NCBI GenBank assembly: GCA_947625405.1
Contig: CANQOF010000002.1
Coordinates: forward strand, 62,001 to 126,000
DNA from: an uncultured Atopobiaceae bacterium
Lineage (GTDB): Bacteria > Actinomycetota > Coriobacteriia > Coriobacteriales > Atopobiaceae
Direction: 5' to 3'
DNA length: 64,000 nucleotides
Part shown: positions 35,953-43,462 of the stretch, in pieces
How the letters are laid out: every line of letters begins with the position of its first letter
Numbering within the stretch: position 1 is the stretch's first letter
The notes under the pieces: generated by a model
The model's input: only the letters and a program-made list of their open reading frames with translations
Databases searched by the model: none
Told to the model about the DNA's origin: nothing
Position numbers and translations under genes: made by a program

Positions 35953-37022
35953 GCGTCGTCGTGGGATTCTCCGGCGGAGTCGATTCCTCGACGGTCGTCG
36001 CGTGGGCGAAGCGGGAGGGGCTCGAGCCGATAGCCTGCGTGCTCGCCATGCGGGAGGGGGATCGCGCCATCCCCTCGAGGGAGACTCGCGAACGCGCGAG
36101 GAGGACGGCCGAGCAGCTTGGCGTGGCGTATATGGAGAGGGACGTCTCGCGGGACTTCCTCGCGCGCGTGATCGAACCCTTCGCGATGGCGTACGCCGAG
36201 GGGCGCACGCCCAATCCATGCTCCTTGTGCAATCGCGAGTTGAAGGTGAAGAGCCTCATCGACGTCGCCGATGAGCTGGGCGCGGAGAAGGTCCTCACCG
36301 GCCACTACGCGCGCATCGTGCGGGGGGAGGACGGGATTTCGCGCATCGCGCGCGCGGCGGACGCCTCGAAGGACCAGAGTTACTTCCTCGCGCGCCTCAC
36401 GAGCGAGCAGGTCGCGCGATTGGAGTTTCCCCTCGCCACCCTGCAGAAGCGCGAGGTGCGCGAGACCGCGAGGGCCCTCGAGCTTCCCGCGGCCGAGGCG
36501 CCGGAATCCATGGGCGTGTGCTTTGCCTCGGACGGTTCGTATAAGGACGTCATCTCCGAGGTGGCGCCGCGGGCGCTCGAGCCGGGCGAGATCGTCACGG
36601 GGAAAGGCGAGGTCCTGGGCCTCCACCAGGGCATCGCGAGCGTGACGGTGGGGCAGCGCAAAGGTCTCTCGCTCTCGGGTGGCCCATGGTTCGTGAACGA
36701 GATCGACGCGCGCGCGAATCGCGTGATCGTGCAGCACGGGAAGGCCCCTCGCGCCCGCGCGCTCGAGCTCGCCGACTTCTCGTTGAACGTGCCCGCGGCC
36801 GAGCTCTCGAAGATCGAGGTGCGCGTGGCGACGCACTATCGCACGAAGGCGCTTTTGGCGAAGGTGGTACCCGGCGCCCATGGCCATGCGAGCGTCGCGT
36901 TTCTCGAGGAATTCCCGCTCGCCGCGCCCGGCCAGTCGTCGGTGCTCTATTCCGGCGATATCGTCATCGGCGAGGGCACGATCGAGGACGTCGAGTTCCA
37001 AAGCCCGGAGGGTGATGCGTGA
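35949..37022 (+). CDS. mnmA: tRNA-specific 2-thiouridylase MnmA
   Basis: MnmA makes s2U34 in tRNA for Lys, Glu and Gln. The 357-residue protein has the ATP pyrophosphatase motif FSGGVDSS, the catalytic cysteines in PNPCSLCNRELK and MGVCFAS, ASKDQSYFLARL and GQRKGLSLSGGPW. It starts at a TTG that overlaps the desulfurase stop, a rare start supported by the position of the P-loop only eight residues in. Confidence 0.94.
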   Translation: MSVVVGFSGGVDSSTVVAWAKREGLEPIACVLAMREGDRAIPSRETRERARRTAEQLGVAYMERDVSRDFLARVIEPFAMAYAEGRTPNPCSLCNRELKVKSLIDVADELGAEKVLTGHYARIVRGEDGISRIARAADASKDQSYFLARLTSEQVARLEFPLATLQKREVRETARALELPAAEAPESMGVCFASDGSYKDVISEVAPRALEPGEIVTGKGEVLGLHQGIASVTVGQRKGLSLSGGPWFVNEIDARANRVIVQHGKAPRARALELADFSLNVPAAELSKIEVRVATHYRTKALLAKVVPGAHGHASVAFLEEFPLAAPGQSSVLYSGDIVIGEGTIEDVEFQSPEGDA

Positions 37023-37909
37023 TGGAGGTCCGTGAGCTTGAGCGGCGCCTCCTTGAGCGCTTTCCGAGGGAGGACGCCGAGGAGTGGGATCACGTGGGCC
37101 TTGCCGCAGGCGACCTCTTCGCCGAGGTCAAGGGCATCGCGTGCTCGCTCGACCCCGCGCCTTCCGCCGTGCGCGCCGCGGCGAAGGCGGGCGCGAACGT
37201 GCTCTTGACGCATCATCCCGTCTACCTCGAGGCGCCCGAGGCGTTCACGCCGTACGCGGCGGATTCAAGCGCGGGCGCGGCGCTTTGGGAGGCCATCCAG
37301 CACGGGGTTTCCCTCATCGCGCTCCACACGAACCTCGACCGCTCCGAGGAGGCGCTCCGATTCCTCGCGCGGGAGCTCGGGCTTTCCTATCTCGGCCGCG
37401 CCACGAAAGACGGCTATGGCGCGCTCCTCGACGCCTCGGGGGCGACGCTCGGCGAATTGGGGGATCTCTTAAGGGATCGCCTTGGCGCGCGTCCCATCTT
37501 CTGGAACGCGGCCTTTGACGCTTCGCCTTTGCATATCCATAAAACAACCATTGACGGATCGATGGATGGCGAAGCTCAGCGGGCGGAGGCGGCCGCGGGC
37601 CCTGCCGCGGGCGTGCTCGTTCAACCCGCAGGTGTCGTAGCGTATCTTTCCGGGTCCGCCGGAGAGCTCGCCCTCGATGCCGCGGCGCGCGGCGCCCGGG
37701 CGATCGTCTGCGGCGAGGAGTCCTACCACCGGTTGTTGGAATTGATTAATAAAAAGACGTCGGATAATGATAATCTAAGCGTGTTCGTGATCGGCCATGA
37801 CGTCTCCGAGCTCCCCTACGCGCGCCTCCTCCAGAACGTGGCGCGCGAGCTCGGGGAGGGCGTGCCCGTGGACGTGCTCGAGGAGGGCATCCACTGGATC
37901 GCGCTCTGA
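37022..37909 (+). CDS. Nif3-like dinuclear metal center protein (DUF34)
   Basis: The 295-residue protein belongs to the NIF3/YbgI family, which binds two metal ions; its function is unsettled. EWDHVGLAAGD, LLTHHPVYL and ALHTNLDRS supply the metal-binding His and Asp. A central insert is short, as in most Actinomycetota. Two short stretches (about 37530-37555 and 37738-37785) are strikingly AT-rich compared with the rest. ATG 37022 overlaps the mnmA stop; GTG 37019 is an alternative. Confidence 0.88.
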   Translation: MEVRELERRLLERFPREDAEEWDHVGLAAGDLFAEVKGIACSLDPAPSAVRAAAKAGANVLLTHHPVYLEAPEAFTPYAADSSAGAALWEAIQHGVSLIALHTNLDRSEEALRFLARELGLSYLGRATKDGYGALLDASGATLGELGDLLRDRLGARPIFWNAAFDASPLHIHKTTIDGSMDGEAQRAEAAAGPAAGVLVQPAGVVAYLSGSAGELALDAAARGARAIVCGEESYHRLLELINKKTSDNDNLSVFVIGHDVSELPYARLLQNVARELGEGVPVDVLEEGIHWIAL

Positions 37910-37952
37910 GGCGAGGCCGATCGTCCGCCCGCTCGGGAACCTTGGAGGTTGG

Positions 37953-38678
37953 ATGGCCCGCTCCGAAGGCGCCGCCCTGCTGGATCTCCAGCGCATCGAC
38001 CTTGAGCTCGCGCGCGAGAAAGCGCAGGCAGAGCACCCCGCGGCGCTCGAGCGGCTGAAGAGCCTCCTCGCCACCTCGAAACGCGTGCAAGCCCTCGTCA
38101 CGCAGCTCACCGGGCGCGTGAAGGATTCCGAGATGGAGCTTTCCGAGCTCTCGGCCGAGCAGGAGAGCCTGAGGCGCGAAGTCGACGAGCTCAAGGAGCG
38201 GGCGCGCACCGAGGCGATGGACCATCGCCAGCAAGCGTGGGCCAACGAGCAACACGCCTCGCTCATGAAGCGCCTCGACAAGGCGGAGTTCAAGGGCGAG
38301 GAGGCCCTCGAAACCCTCGACACGCTCACGCGCAAGCGCGACGAGGCGCTCGCGGCGAGGGAGAGGCTCGACAGGGAGATCTCCAAGGTGAAGGCCGACA
38401 TCCGCGCCTCCGTGGAGCGCGCGCACGCCGCGATCTCGAGCCTCGAGGGCGAGCGGGAAGCGCTCGTTTCGAGCCTCGATCCCGCGGTCCTCGGCGCCTA
38501 CGAGCGCGCGTCTTCGCGCTTCGAGGGGCTCGCCGTCGAGGAGCTCCACGGAAACCACCCGAGCATCTGCCGCATGGCGCTCGAACCGCGCGCGGTGCAG
38601 GAGGCATGGCGCGACGCGCCCATCACGCAATGCCCGTACTGCCGCCGCATTCTCATCGTCGGAGAGGAGGAGGGCTGA
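37953..38678 (+). CDS. Coiled-coil protein with C-terminal zinc-ribbon-like end (zf-RING_7 type)
   Basis: The 241-residue protein is almost entirely charged coiled coil (residues about 10-170, rich in Glu, Leu, Arg) with a short C-terminal domain ending in QCPYCRRIL, as in the family found beside Nif3-like genes in many bacteria. Usually two C-x-x-C knuckles are present; here the first one keeps only a single cysteine (HPSICRMALEP), so zinc binding may be altered. GGAGG lies just before the ATG. Function is unknown. Confidence 0.82.
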   Translation: MARSEGAALLDLQRIDLELAREKAQAEHPAALERLKSLLATSKRVQALVTQLTGRVKDSEMELSELSAEQESLRREVDELKERARTEAMDHRQQAWANEQHASLMKRLDKAEFKGEEALETLDTLTRKRDEALAARERLDREISKVKADIRASVERAHAAISSLEGEREALVSSLDPAVLGAYERASSRFEGLAVEELHGNHPSICRMALEPRAVQEAWRDAPITQCPYCRRILIVGEEEG

Positions 38679-38757
38679 GGCGCGCCCTCGGCGCTCTTCT
38701 GGCGTACGCATGGCAAAACGCCGGCATCCGCTGGCCCAACGAGGAAAGGAAGCACCC

Positions 38758-39786
38758 ATGCCCACCGGTCGACCCATGTCCGAACGTTCCACGGCCATCA
38801 AGGAAGCCCTCACGGGCAAGCGGAAGAACTCGACGGTCACCCTCGACCTCCAGCCGGACGAAATCGAAAGCTTCAGCCGCTTCACGCAGCGCGCCCGCAC
38901 CGCGGCGAAGAACCTCGGGATGAAGGTCGGCGTGCGCGTGGACAAGGCCGATTCCACGAAAGGCGTCATCACGGTGAAGGAAACCGGGCTCGACCCCAAG
39001 GAGAAGCCGGCGAAGACCGGGCGCCGCGGACGCCCCCGCAAGGACGAGCCGAAGGCCGAGGAGCCGAAGGCCGAGGAGCCGAAGCCGAAGCATGCTCGCA
39101 AGCCCAAGACGAGCGAGCCGAAAGACGATGACGTGCCGATGGTGGCCGAAATCGTCGAGGAGGAGGTCGTCACAGCCGAGCCCGTGAGCGTGGCCGACGC
39201 GCTCGTCGAGGAGATGCTCGAAGAGGCCATCGAGGAAGAGGACGTGCGCGGCGTGGCCGTGTGCGTGAGCGCCTCCATCGCGGCGTACAAGGCCTGCGAG
39301 ATCGTGCGCGGCCTCCAGCGCGGCGGCTGCGACGTGGCCGTGGCCATGACCCCCGCCGCCACCGAGTTCGTGGGGCCGGCCACCTTCGCCGCCCTCACCG
39401 ACCTCCCCGTGGCCGTCGATCTCTTCGATTGGCCCGTCTCGCAGCTCCCGCACATCGAGCTCGCCGAGTGGGCCGACCTCATCGTCGTGGCCCCTGCCTC
39501 CGCCGACTGCATCGCGAAGATCGCCCATGGCCTCGCCGACGATTGCGTCTGCGCCACCGTGCTCGCGGCCACCTCGCCCATCATCGTCTGCCCGTCTATG
39601 AACGTGCACATGTGGCAAAACCCCGCCACGCAGGCGAACGTGAAGACGCTTCGTGACCGCGGCGTCATCGTCCTCGAGCCCGCCGAGGGCTACCTCGTGT
39701 GCGGCGACTGGGGCGAGGGCAAGCTCGCGCCGGTCGAGACGATCGTGAAGGCCTGCCTCGATGAGGTTGCTAAGCTGGGCGCGTAG
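38758..39786 (+). CDS. coaC: Phosphopantothenoylcysteine decarboxylase with AT-hook-like N-terminal extension
   Basis: From residue about 163 this is the flavoprotein CoaC (VCVSASIAAYKACEIVRGL, PSMNVHMWQNP, and GYLVCGDWGEGK), which decarboxylates 4'-phosphopantothenoylcysteine in CoA synthesis. Before it lie 160 residues of unrelated sequence: a small folded-looking segment (residues 20-75), a basic AT-hook-like GRRGRPRK at 89-96, Lys/Pro/Glu repeats, and an acidic stretch. The ATG at 38758 has GAGGAAAGGAAG upstream. A GTG at 39244 behind GAGGAAGAGGA could start a stand-alone CoaC from the same gene. Confidence 0.88.
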   Translation: MPTGRPMSERSTAIKEALTGKRKNSTVTLDLQPDEIESFSRFTQRARTAAKNLGMKVGVRVDKADSTKGVITVKETGLDPKEKPAKTGRRGRPRKDEPKAEEPKAEEPKPKHARKPKTSEPKDDDVPMVAEIVEEEVVTAEPVSVADALVEEMLEEAIEEEDVRGVAVCVSASIAAYKACEIVRGLQRGGCDVAVAMTPAATEFVGPATFAALTDLPVAVDLFDWPVSQLPHIELAEWADLIVVAPASADCIAKIAHGLADDCVCATVLAATSPIIVCPSMNVHMWQNPATQANVKTLRDRGVIVLEPAEGYLVCGDWGEGKLAPVETIVKACLDEVAKLGA

Positions 39787-39813
39787 GCGCACCGCGAAAC
39801 TCAACCGCCGAGC

Positions 39814-39848
39814 GCGTGGGGTTCGGGGCCTCGCCTCGAGCCCCACGC
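39814..39848 (+). terminator. Hairpin between coaC and coaB
   Basis: GCGTGGGG (39814-39821) pairs with CCCCACGC (39841-39848) with further imperfect pairing inside, followed by only TTTG. It may be a weak terminator or an RNA stability element. Confidence 0.5.
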
Positions 39849-39863
39849 TTTGAAAGGACCCGC

Positions 39864-40556
39864 ATGGAACCCACGATTTCGGAGAGCCCCGCCCGCGTGC
39901 TCGCGGGCAGGCGCGTGCTCATCACCGCCGGGCCCACGCACGAGGCTATCGACCCCGTGCGCTACATCGCGAACGCGAGCTCGGGAAAGATGGGCTACGC
40001 CATCGCGCGCGCGGCGCGAGACGCGGGGGCCGAGGTCGTGCTCGTCTCGGGGCCGGTGGCCATACCCGAGCCCGAGGGGGTGGAGATCGTGCGCGTGGTG
40101 TCCGCGGCGGAGATGCTCGAGGCGTGCGAGCGGGAGTTTCCCGCGTGCGATGCCGCGATCCTCGCCGCCGCGGTGGCGGACTTCACCCCCGCGCACCCCA
40201 GGGGTCGAAAGATCAAGAAGGACGAGGGTGGCCTCACCATCCTCGAGCTCAAGGAGACCGCGGACATCCTGAAGGAGCTTTCCTCGAAGAAGGGCGAGCG
40301 CGCGGTCGTGGGCTTTGCCGCCGAGACGAACGACCTCCTCACGCACGCGGAGGAAAAGCTCGAGGAAAAGGGTTGCGACCTCATCGTGGCAAACGACGTC
40401 TCGCGCGCTGATTCCACCTTCGGATCCGACACCGACCAAGTGACCTTCGTGGCGCCGGACGGCGTGGCGGAGCTCCCGCTCCTTCCGAAGGACGAGGTGG
40501 CGAGGCGGCTCGTGGCGAGGCTCGCGGCGCTCCTCGCGAAGGGCACGCGGGAATAG
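39864..40556 (+). CDS. coaB: Phosphopantothenate-cysteine ligase (stand-alone CoaB)
   Basis: CoaB joins phosphopantothenate and cysteine. The 230-residue protein has VLITAGPTHEAIDPVRYIAN, SSGKMGYAIA, AAAVADFTP, GFAAETND and VANDVSRADSTFGSDTD, all from the CoaB half of the usual bifunctional CoaBC. Here CoaC and CoaB are separate neighbouring genes, with CoaC first. AAAGGA precedes the ATG. Confidence 0.94.
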   Translation: MEPTISESPARVLAGRRVLITAGPTHEAIDPVRYIANASSGKMGYAIARAARDAGAEVVLVSGPVAIPEPEGVEIVRVVSAAEMLEACEREFPACDAAILAAAVADFTPAHPRGRKIKKDEGGLTILELKETADILKELSSKKGERAVVGFAAETNDLLTHAEEKLEEKGCDLIVANDVSRADSTFGSDTDQVTFVAPDGVAELPLLPKDEVARRLVARLAALLAKGTRE

Positions 40557-40559
40557 CGC

Positions 40560-42389
40560 ATGGGCATCCTCTGCACCCTCGATAGCGTGGGGCTCGAATG
40601 GCCCACGCGCCGCGTTTTGGATGACGTCTCCCTGGGCGTCTACGAGGGGGATCGCATCGGCGTGGTGGGCACGAACGGCGCGGGGAAATCATCGCTGTTG
40701 CGCCTCCTCTCCGGCGAGATCGAGCCCACGGAGGGCAGGTGGGTGCCGCGCAGGGGCATCCGCATCGGGATGCTCGGGCAGGCGGACGCGCTCGACGACG
40801 AGGCGACGGTGCGGGAGAACCTCTTCGGGGACCTTCCCGAGTTCGCATGGGCCGCGAAGGCGGGGGTGCGATCGATCCTCTCCGCGTTGCTCGCCGACGT
40901 GGGGCTCGAGCGCAGGGTCGCGGAGCTCTCGGGAGGGGAGCGCAGGCGCGTGGACCTCGCGCGCCTGCTCGTGGGCGAGTGGGATCTCCTGCTCCTCGAC
41001 GAGCCGACGAACCACCTCGACGTCGTGGGCATCACCTGGCTCGCCGAGCATCTCCAGAATCGCTGGCCGACGGGGGAGGGCGCGCTCGTCGTCGTGACGC
41101 ACGACCGGTGGTTCCTCGACACCGTGTGCACGAGCATGTGGGAGCTCCACTCGGGGCGCATCGAGCGCTTCGAGGGAGGGTTCTCCGCCTACACGCAGCA
41201 GCGCGTCGAGCGTGACCGCCAAGCGCGGAAAGCCGAGGTCAAACGCCAAAACGCGCTGCGCAGGGAGCTCGCGTGGCTCGCTCGCGCGCCCCAAGCGCGG
41301 GCGACGCGCCCGAAGTTCAGGAAGCAGGAAGCGGAGGCGCTCATCGCCGACGTGCCGGAGCTTCGAGACCCGATCCGCCTCAGGAGCGCGGCGGTCGCGC
41401 GGCTCGGCAAGCAGGTCTTCGAGCTCGAGGACGTGGCGAAATCCTATGGCGATCGCGTGATCTTCGAGGGCGTGGACTGGATCATCGGCCCCGGGGATCG
41501 CATCGGCCTCCTCGGCGAGAACGGCGCGGGCAAGACGACCTTCCTAGACGTGCTCAGCGGGGTGGACGAGCCCTCGAAGGGCACGATCAAGCGCGGGAAG
41601 AGCGTGCGCCTCGCGCGGGTGAGCCAGCACCTCGACCTCCTCGCGGGGCGCGACGAGCAAACCGTCGATCGCCTCCTCGAGGACTTCAAGCGCCATCTCG
41701 TGATGGGCGGCGAGGAGGTAACCTCGCGCTCCGTGGTGGAATCGCTCGGCTTTTCCGGGGGCGACTTCCTCACGCGCCTCGGGGACCTCTCGGGCGGGCA
41801 GCGCAGGCGCCTCGCGATCGCCTGCGCACTCATGCAGGAGCCGAACGTCCTCATCCTCGACGAGCCAGGAAACGACCTCGACGTGGACATGCTCGCCGCG
41901 CTCGAGAGCGTGCTCGACGGCTTCAGCGGCACGCTCCTCATCGTCACGCACGACCGCTACCTCATGGAGCGCGCGACCGACGACGTCTACGCGCTCATGG
42001 ACGGGCGCATCCGCCACCTTCCCGGCGGCGTGGACGAGTTCCTGCGGCGCGTGGAGGAGCGCTCGGGGGCCCAGGACGCGCCGGCGGACGCGGACCCTTC
42101 GGAAGGCGCGTGCGCGGCGGAGCGCGCCGTCGACGAGCGCGAGCTGAGGCGCCGGCAAAACGCCGAGCGTCGGGCGGCGCGCCACGCCTTCGACGTGGCC
42201 GGGCGGCGCGTGAAGCGCACGCGCGATGAGGTGGCGAGCTTGAAGGAGCGCCTCGCCTCGGCGGACCCGACGGACTACGTGGCGCTCCAGGAGCTCCAAA
42301 CGGCGCTCAACGAGGCGACGGCGCGCCTTGCCGAGCTGGAGGACGAATGGCTCGTCGCGGCGCTCGAGATCGGCGAGGACGTGGACTGA
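40560..42389 (+). CDS. ABC-F subfamily ATPase, Uup-like
   Basis: The 609-residue cytosolic protein has two ABC domains: Walker A GTNGAGKSS and GENGAGKTT, signatures LSGGERRRVDLARL and LSGGQRRRLAIACA, Walker [13 protein letters not shown] and LILDEPGNDLD (the second with an unusual GND), and H-loops THDRWF and THDRYL. The C-terminal coiled coil (residues about 515-600) is Uup-like. It is the second ABC-F gene in the window. The ATG lies three bases after the coaB stop. Confidence 0.92.
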   Translation: MGILCTLDSVGLEWPTRRVLDDVSLGVYEGDRIGVVGTNGAGKSSLLRLLSGEIEPTEGRWVPRRGIRIGMLGQADALDDEATVRENLFGDLPEFAWAAKAGVRSILSALLADVGLERRVAELSGGERRRVDLARLLVGEWDLLLLDEPTNHLDVVGITWLAEHLQNRWPTGEGALVVVTHDRWFLDTVCTSMWELHSGRIERFEGGFSAYTQQRVERDRQARKAEVKRQNALRRELAWLARAPQARATRPKFRKQEAEALIADVPELRDPIRLRSAAVARLGKQVFELEDVAKSYGDRVIFEGVDWIIGPGDRIGLLGENGAGKTTFLDVLSGVDEPSKGTIKRGKSVRLARVSQHLDLLAGRDEQTVDRLLEDFKRHLVMGGEEVTSRSVVESLGFSGGDFLTRLGDLSGGQRRRLAIACALMQEPNVLILDEPGNDLDVDMLAALESVLDGFSGTLLIVTHDRYLMERATDDVYALMDGRIRHLPGGVDEFLRRVEERSGAQDAPADADPSEGACAAERAVDERELRRRQNAERRAARHAFDVAGRRVKRTRDEVASLKERLASADPTDYVALQELQTALNEATARLAELEDEWLVAALEIGEDVD

Positions 42390-42395
42390 GCGCGC

Positions 42396-42722
42396 CTACG
42401 CGCTCCAGCGGCATCGCGCGAGGTCCACGTGCATGGCGTCGAGGAAGGGCACGCGCTCGCCCTCGAGGAGCTCGCGCTGCACCGACGCGCCGCCGAAGCC
42501 GAAACGCTCGGCGAGCTTGCCATCCGAGAAGACCACGCGATGGCAAGGCGTCTCGATGGGGTGCGGATTGTGGTGGAGCGCCTGCCCCACGAAGCGCGCC
42601 GCGCGCGGGGAGCCCGCAAGCCGCGCCACCTGGCCATACGTGGCCACGCGGCCCTCGGGGATCTCCCTCACGACCGCGTAGACGCGTTCTGCCAACGGCA
42701 GCGTCTCGTCGAATGGCTCCAT
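42396..42722 (-). CDS. MGMT-family protein (short Ogt/ATL-like)
   Basis: The 108-residue product consists only of the DNA-binding/active-site domain of O6-alkylguanine-DNA alkyltransferases: VYAVVREIPEGRVATYGQVARLAG is the helix-turn-helix part and ETPCHRVVFSDGKL contains the acceptor cysteine (C60 in PCHRV). Full-length Ogt has an extra N-terminal domain; alkyltransferase-like ATL proteins have the same short length but replace the Cys with Trp or Ala. This one keeps Cys, so it may be an active mini-alkyltransferase or an ATL relative. It converges on the ABC-F gene. Confidence 0.86.
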   Translation of the reverse strand: MEPFDETLPLAERVYAVVREIPEGRVATYGQVARLAGSPRAARFVGQALHHNPHPIETPCHRVVFSDGKLAERFGFGGASVQRELLEGERVPFLDAMHVDLARCRWSA

Positions 42723-42802
42723 CGCGCACTCCCGTGCAAAACCCGTGCTCCTTGCGCCCTATCATAGGCGCTACGCGTACGTGCCTTTTGAAAGGTGAAC
42801 CC

Positions 42803-43387
42803 ATGGCCGACGAACTTCATGGCGCATCCCTCTCCATCGACCCGGAAACCACCGCCCTCCTCGTGATCGACGTCCTCGAAGGAGGGTTCCTCGATTCCGA
42901 TCAAACCGAGGAGAACCGCGCTTTCGGCGAGGCGTGCGCCGAGGTGGCGAGGCTTTGCCGCGAGGCGGGGCTTCCCGTGGTGATGTGCTGCGACGCCCAC
43001 ATCGAGGGGCTCGACCGCGAGCTCGACCTCTGGGGCCCGCACGGCATGGCGGGCGCGGAGGCCTCGAAGCCGGCGAAGCTCCTCGGCTCCTCCCCGCGCG
43101 ACTTCATCATCGAGAAGCGTCGCTATTCGGGCTTCTTCGAGACCGACCTCGACCTCACCCTGCGCGAGCTCGGCGTGAAGACGGTCATCGCCATCGGCTC
43201 CGACACGAACATCTGCGTGCTCCACACGCTTGCCGACGCGTACTTCCGCAACTACGCGTCGGTCGTGGTGAGGGAGGCGACGATGACCTTCCTCGTGGGC
43301 ACGCAGGAGGGCGCCTTCGAGCACATGGAGCGCTGCTTCGGCACGAAGCTCGTGAGCGTTGGGGATCTCCGCGCCGCCCTCGCGTAG
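42803..43387 (+). CDS. Isochorismatase-family cysteine hydrolase
   Basis: The 194-residue protein has the catalytic triad of the family: D23 in LLVIDVLEGG, K105 in IIEKRRYSGFFETDL, and C138 in SDTNICVL. Members include nicotinamidase, ureidoacrylate hydrolase and isochorismatase; the specificity here is unclear, though the KRRYSGFFET segment is nicotinamidase-like. GAAAGG precedes the ATG. A strong terminator follows. Confidence 0.88.
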   Translation: MADELHGASLSIDPETTALLVIDVLEGGFLDSDQTEENRAFGEACAEVARLCREAGLPVVMCCDAHIEGLDRELDLWGPHGMAGAEASKPAKLLGSSPRDFIIEKRRYSGFFETDLDLTLRELGVKTVIAIGSDTNICVLHTLADAYFRNYASVVVREATMTFLVGTQEGAFEHMERCFGTKLVSVGDLRAALA

Positions 43388-43404
43388 CAGCGAAAGCGCA
43401 CGAG

Positions 43405-43438
43405 AAGAGGCGTCGCATCGAGGGATGCGACGCCTCTT
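43405..43438 (+). terminator. Strong terminator after the isochorismatase-family gene
   Basis: A perfect 15-bp stem (43405-43419 with 43424-43438) has a GAGG loop and a TTTA end; the opposite strand ends TTCTCG. It also separates the broken LYNP-repeat gene that ends at 43463. Confidence 0.9.
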
Positions 43439-43462
43439 TATGATTATCGGTTAGGCGCGAGA

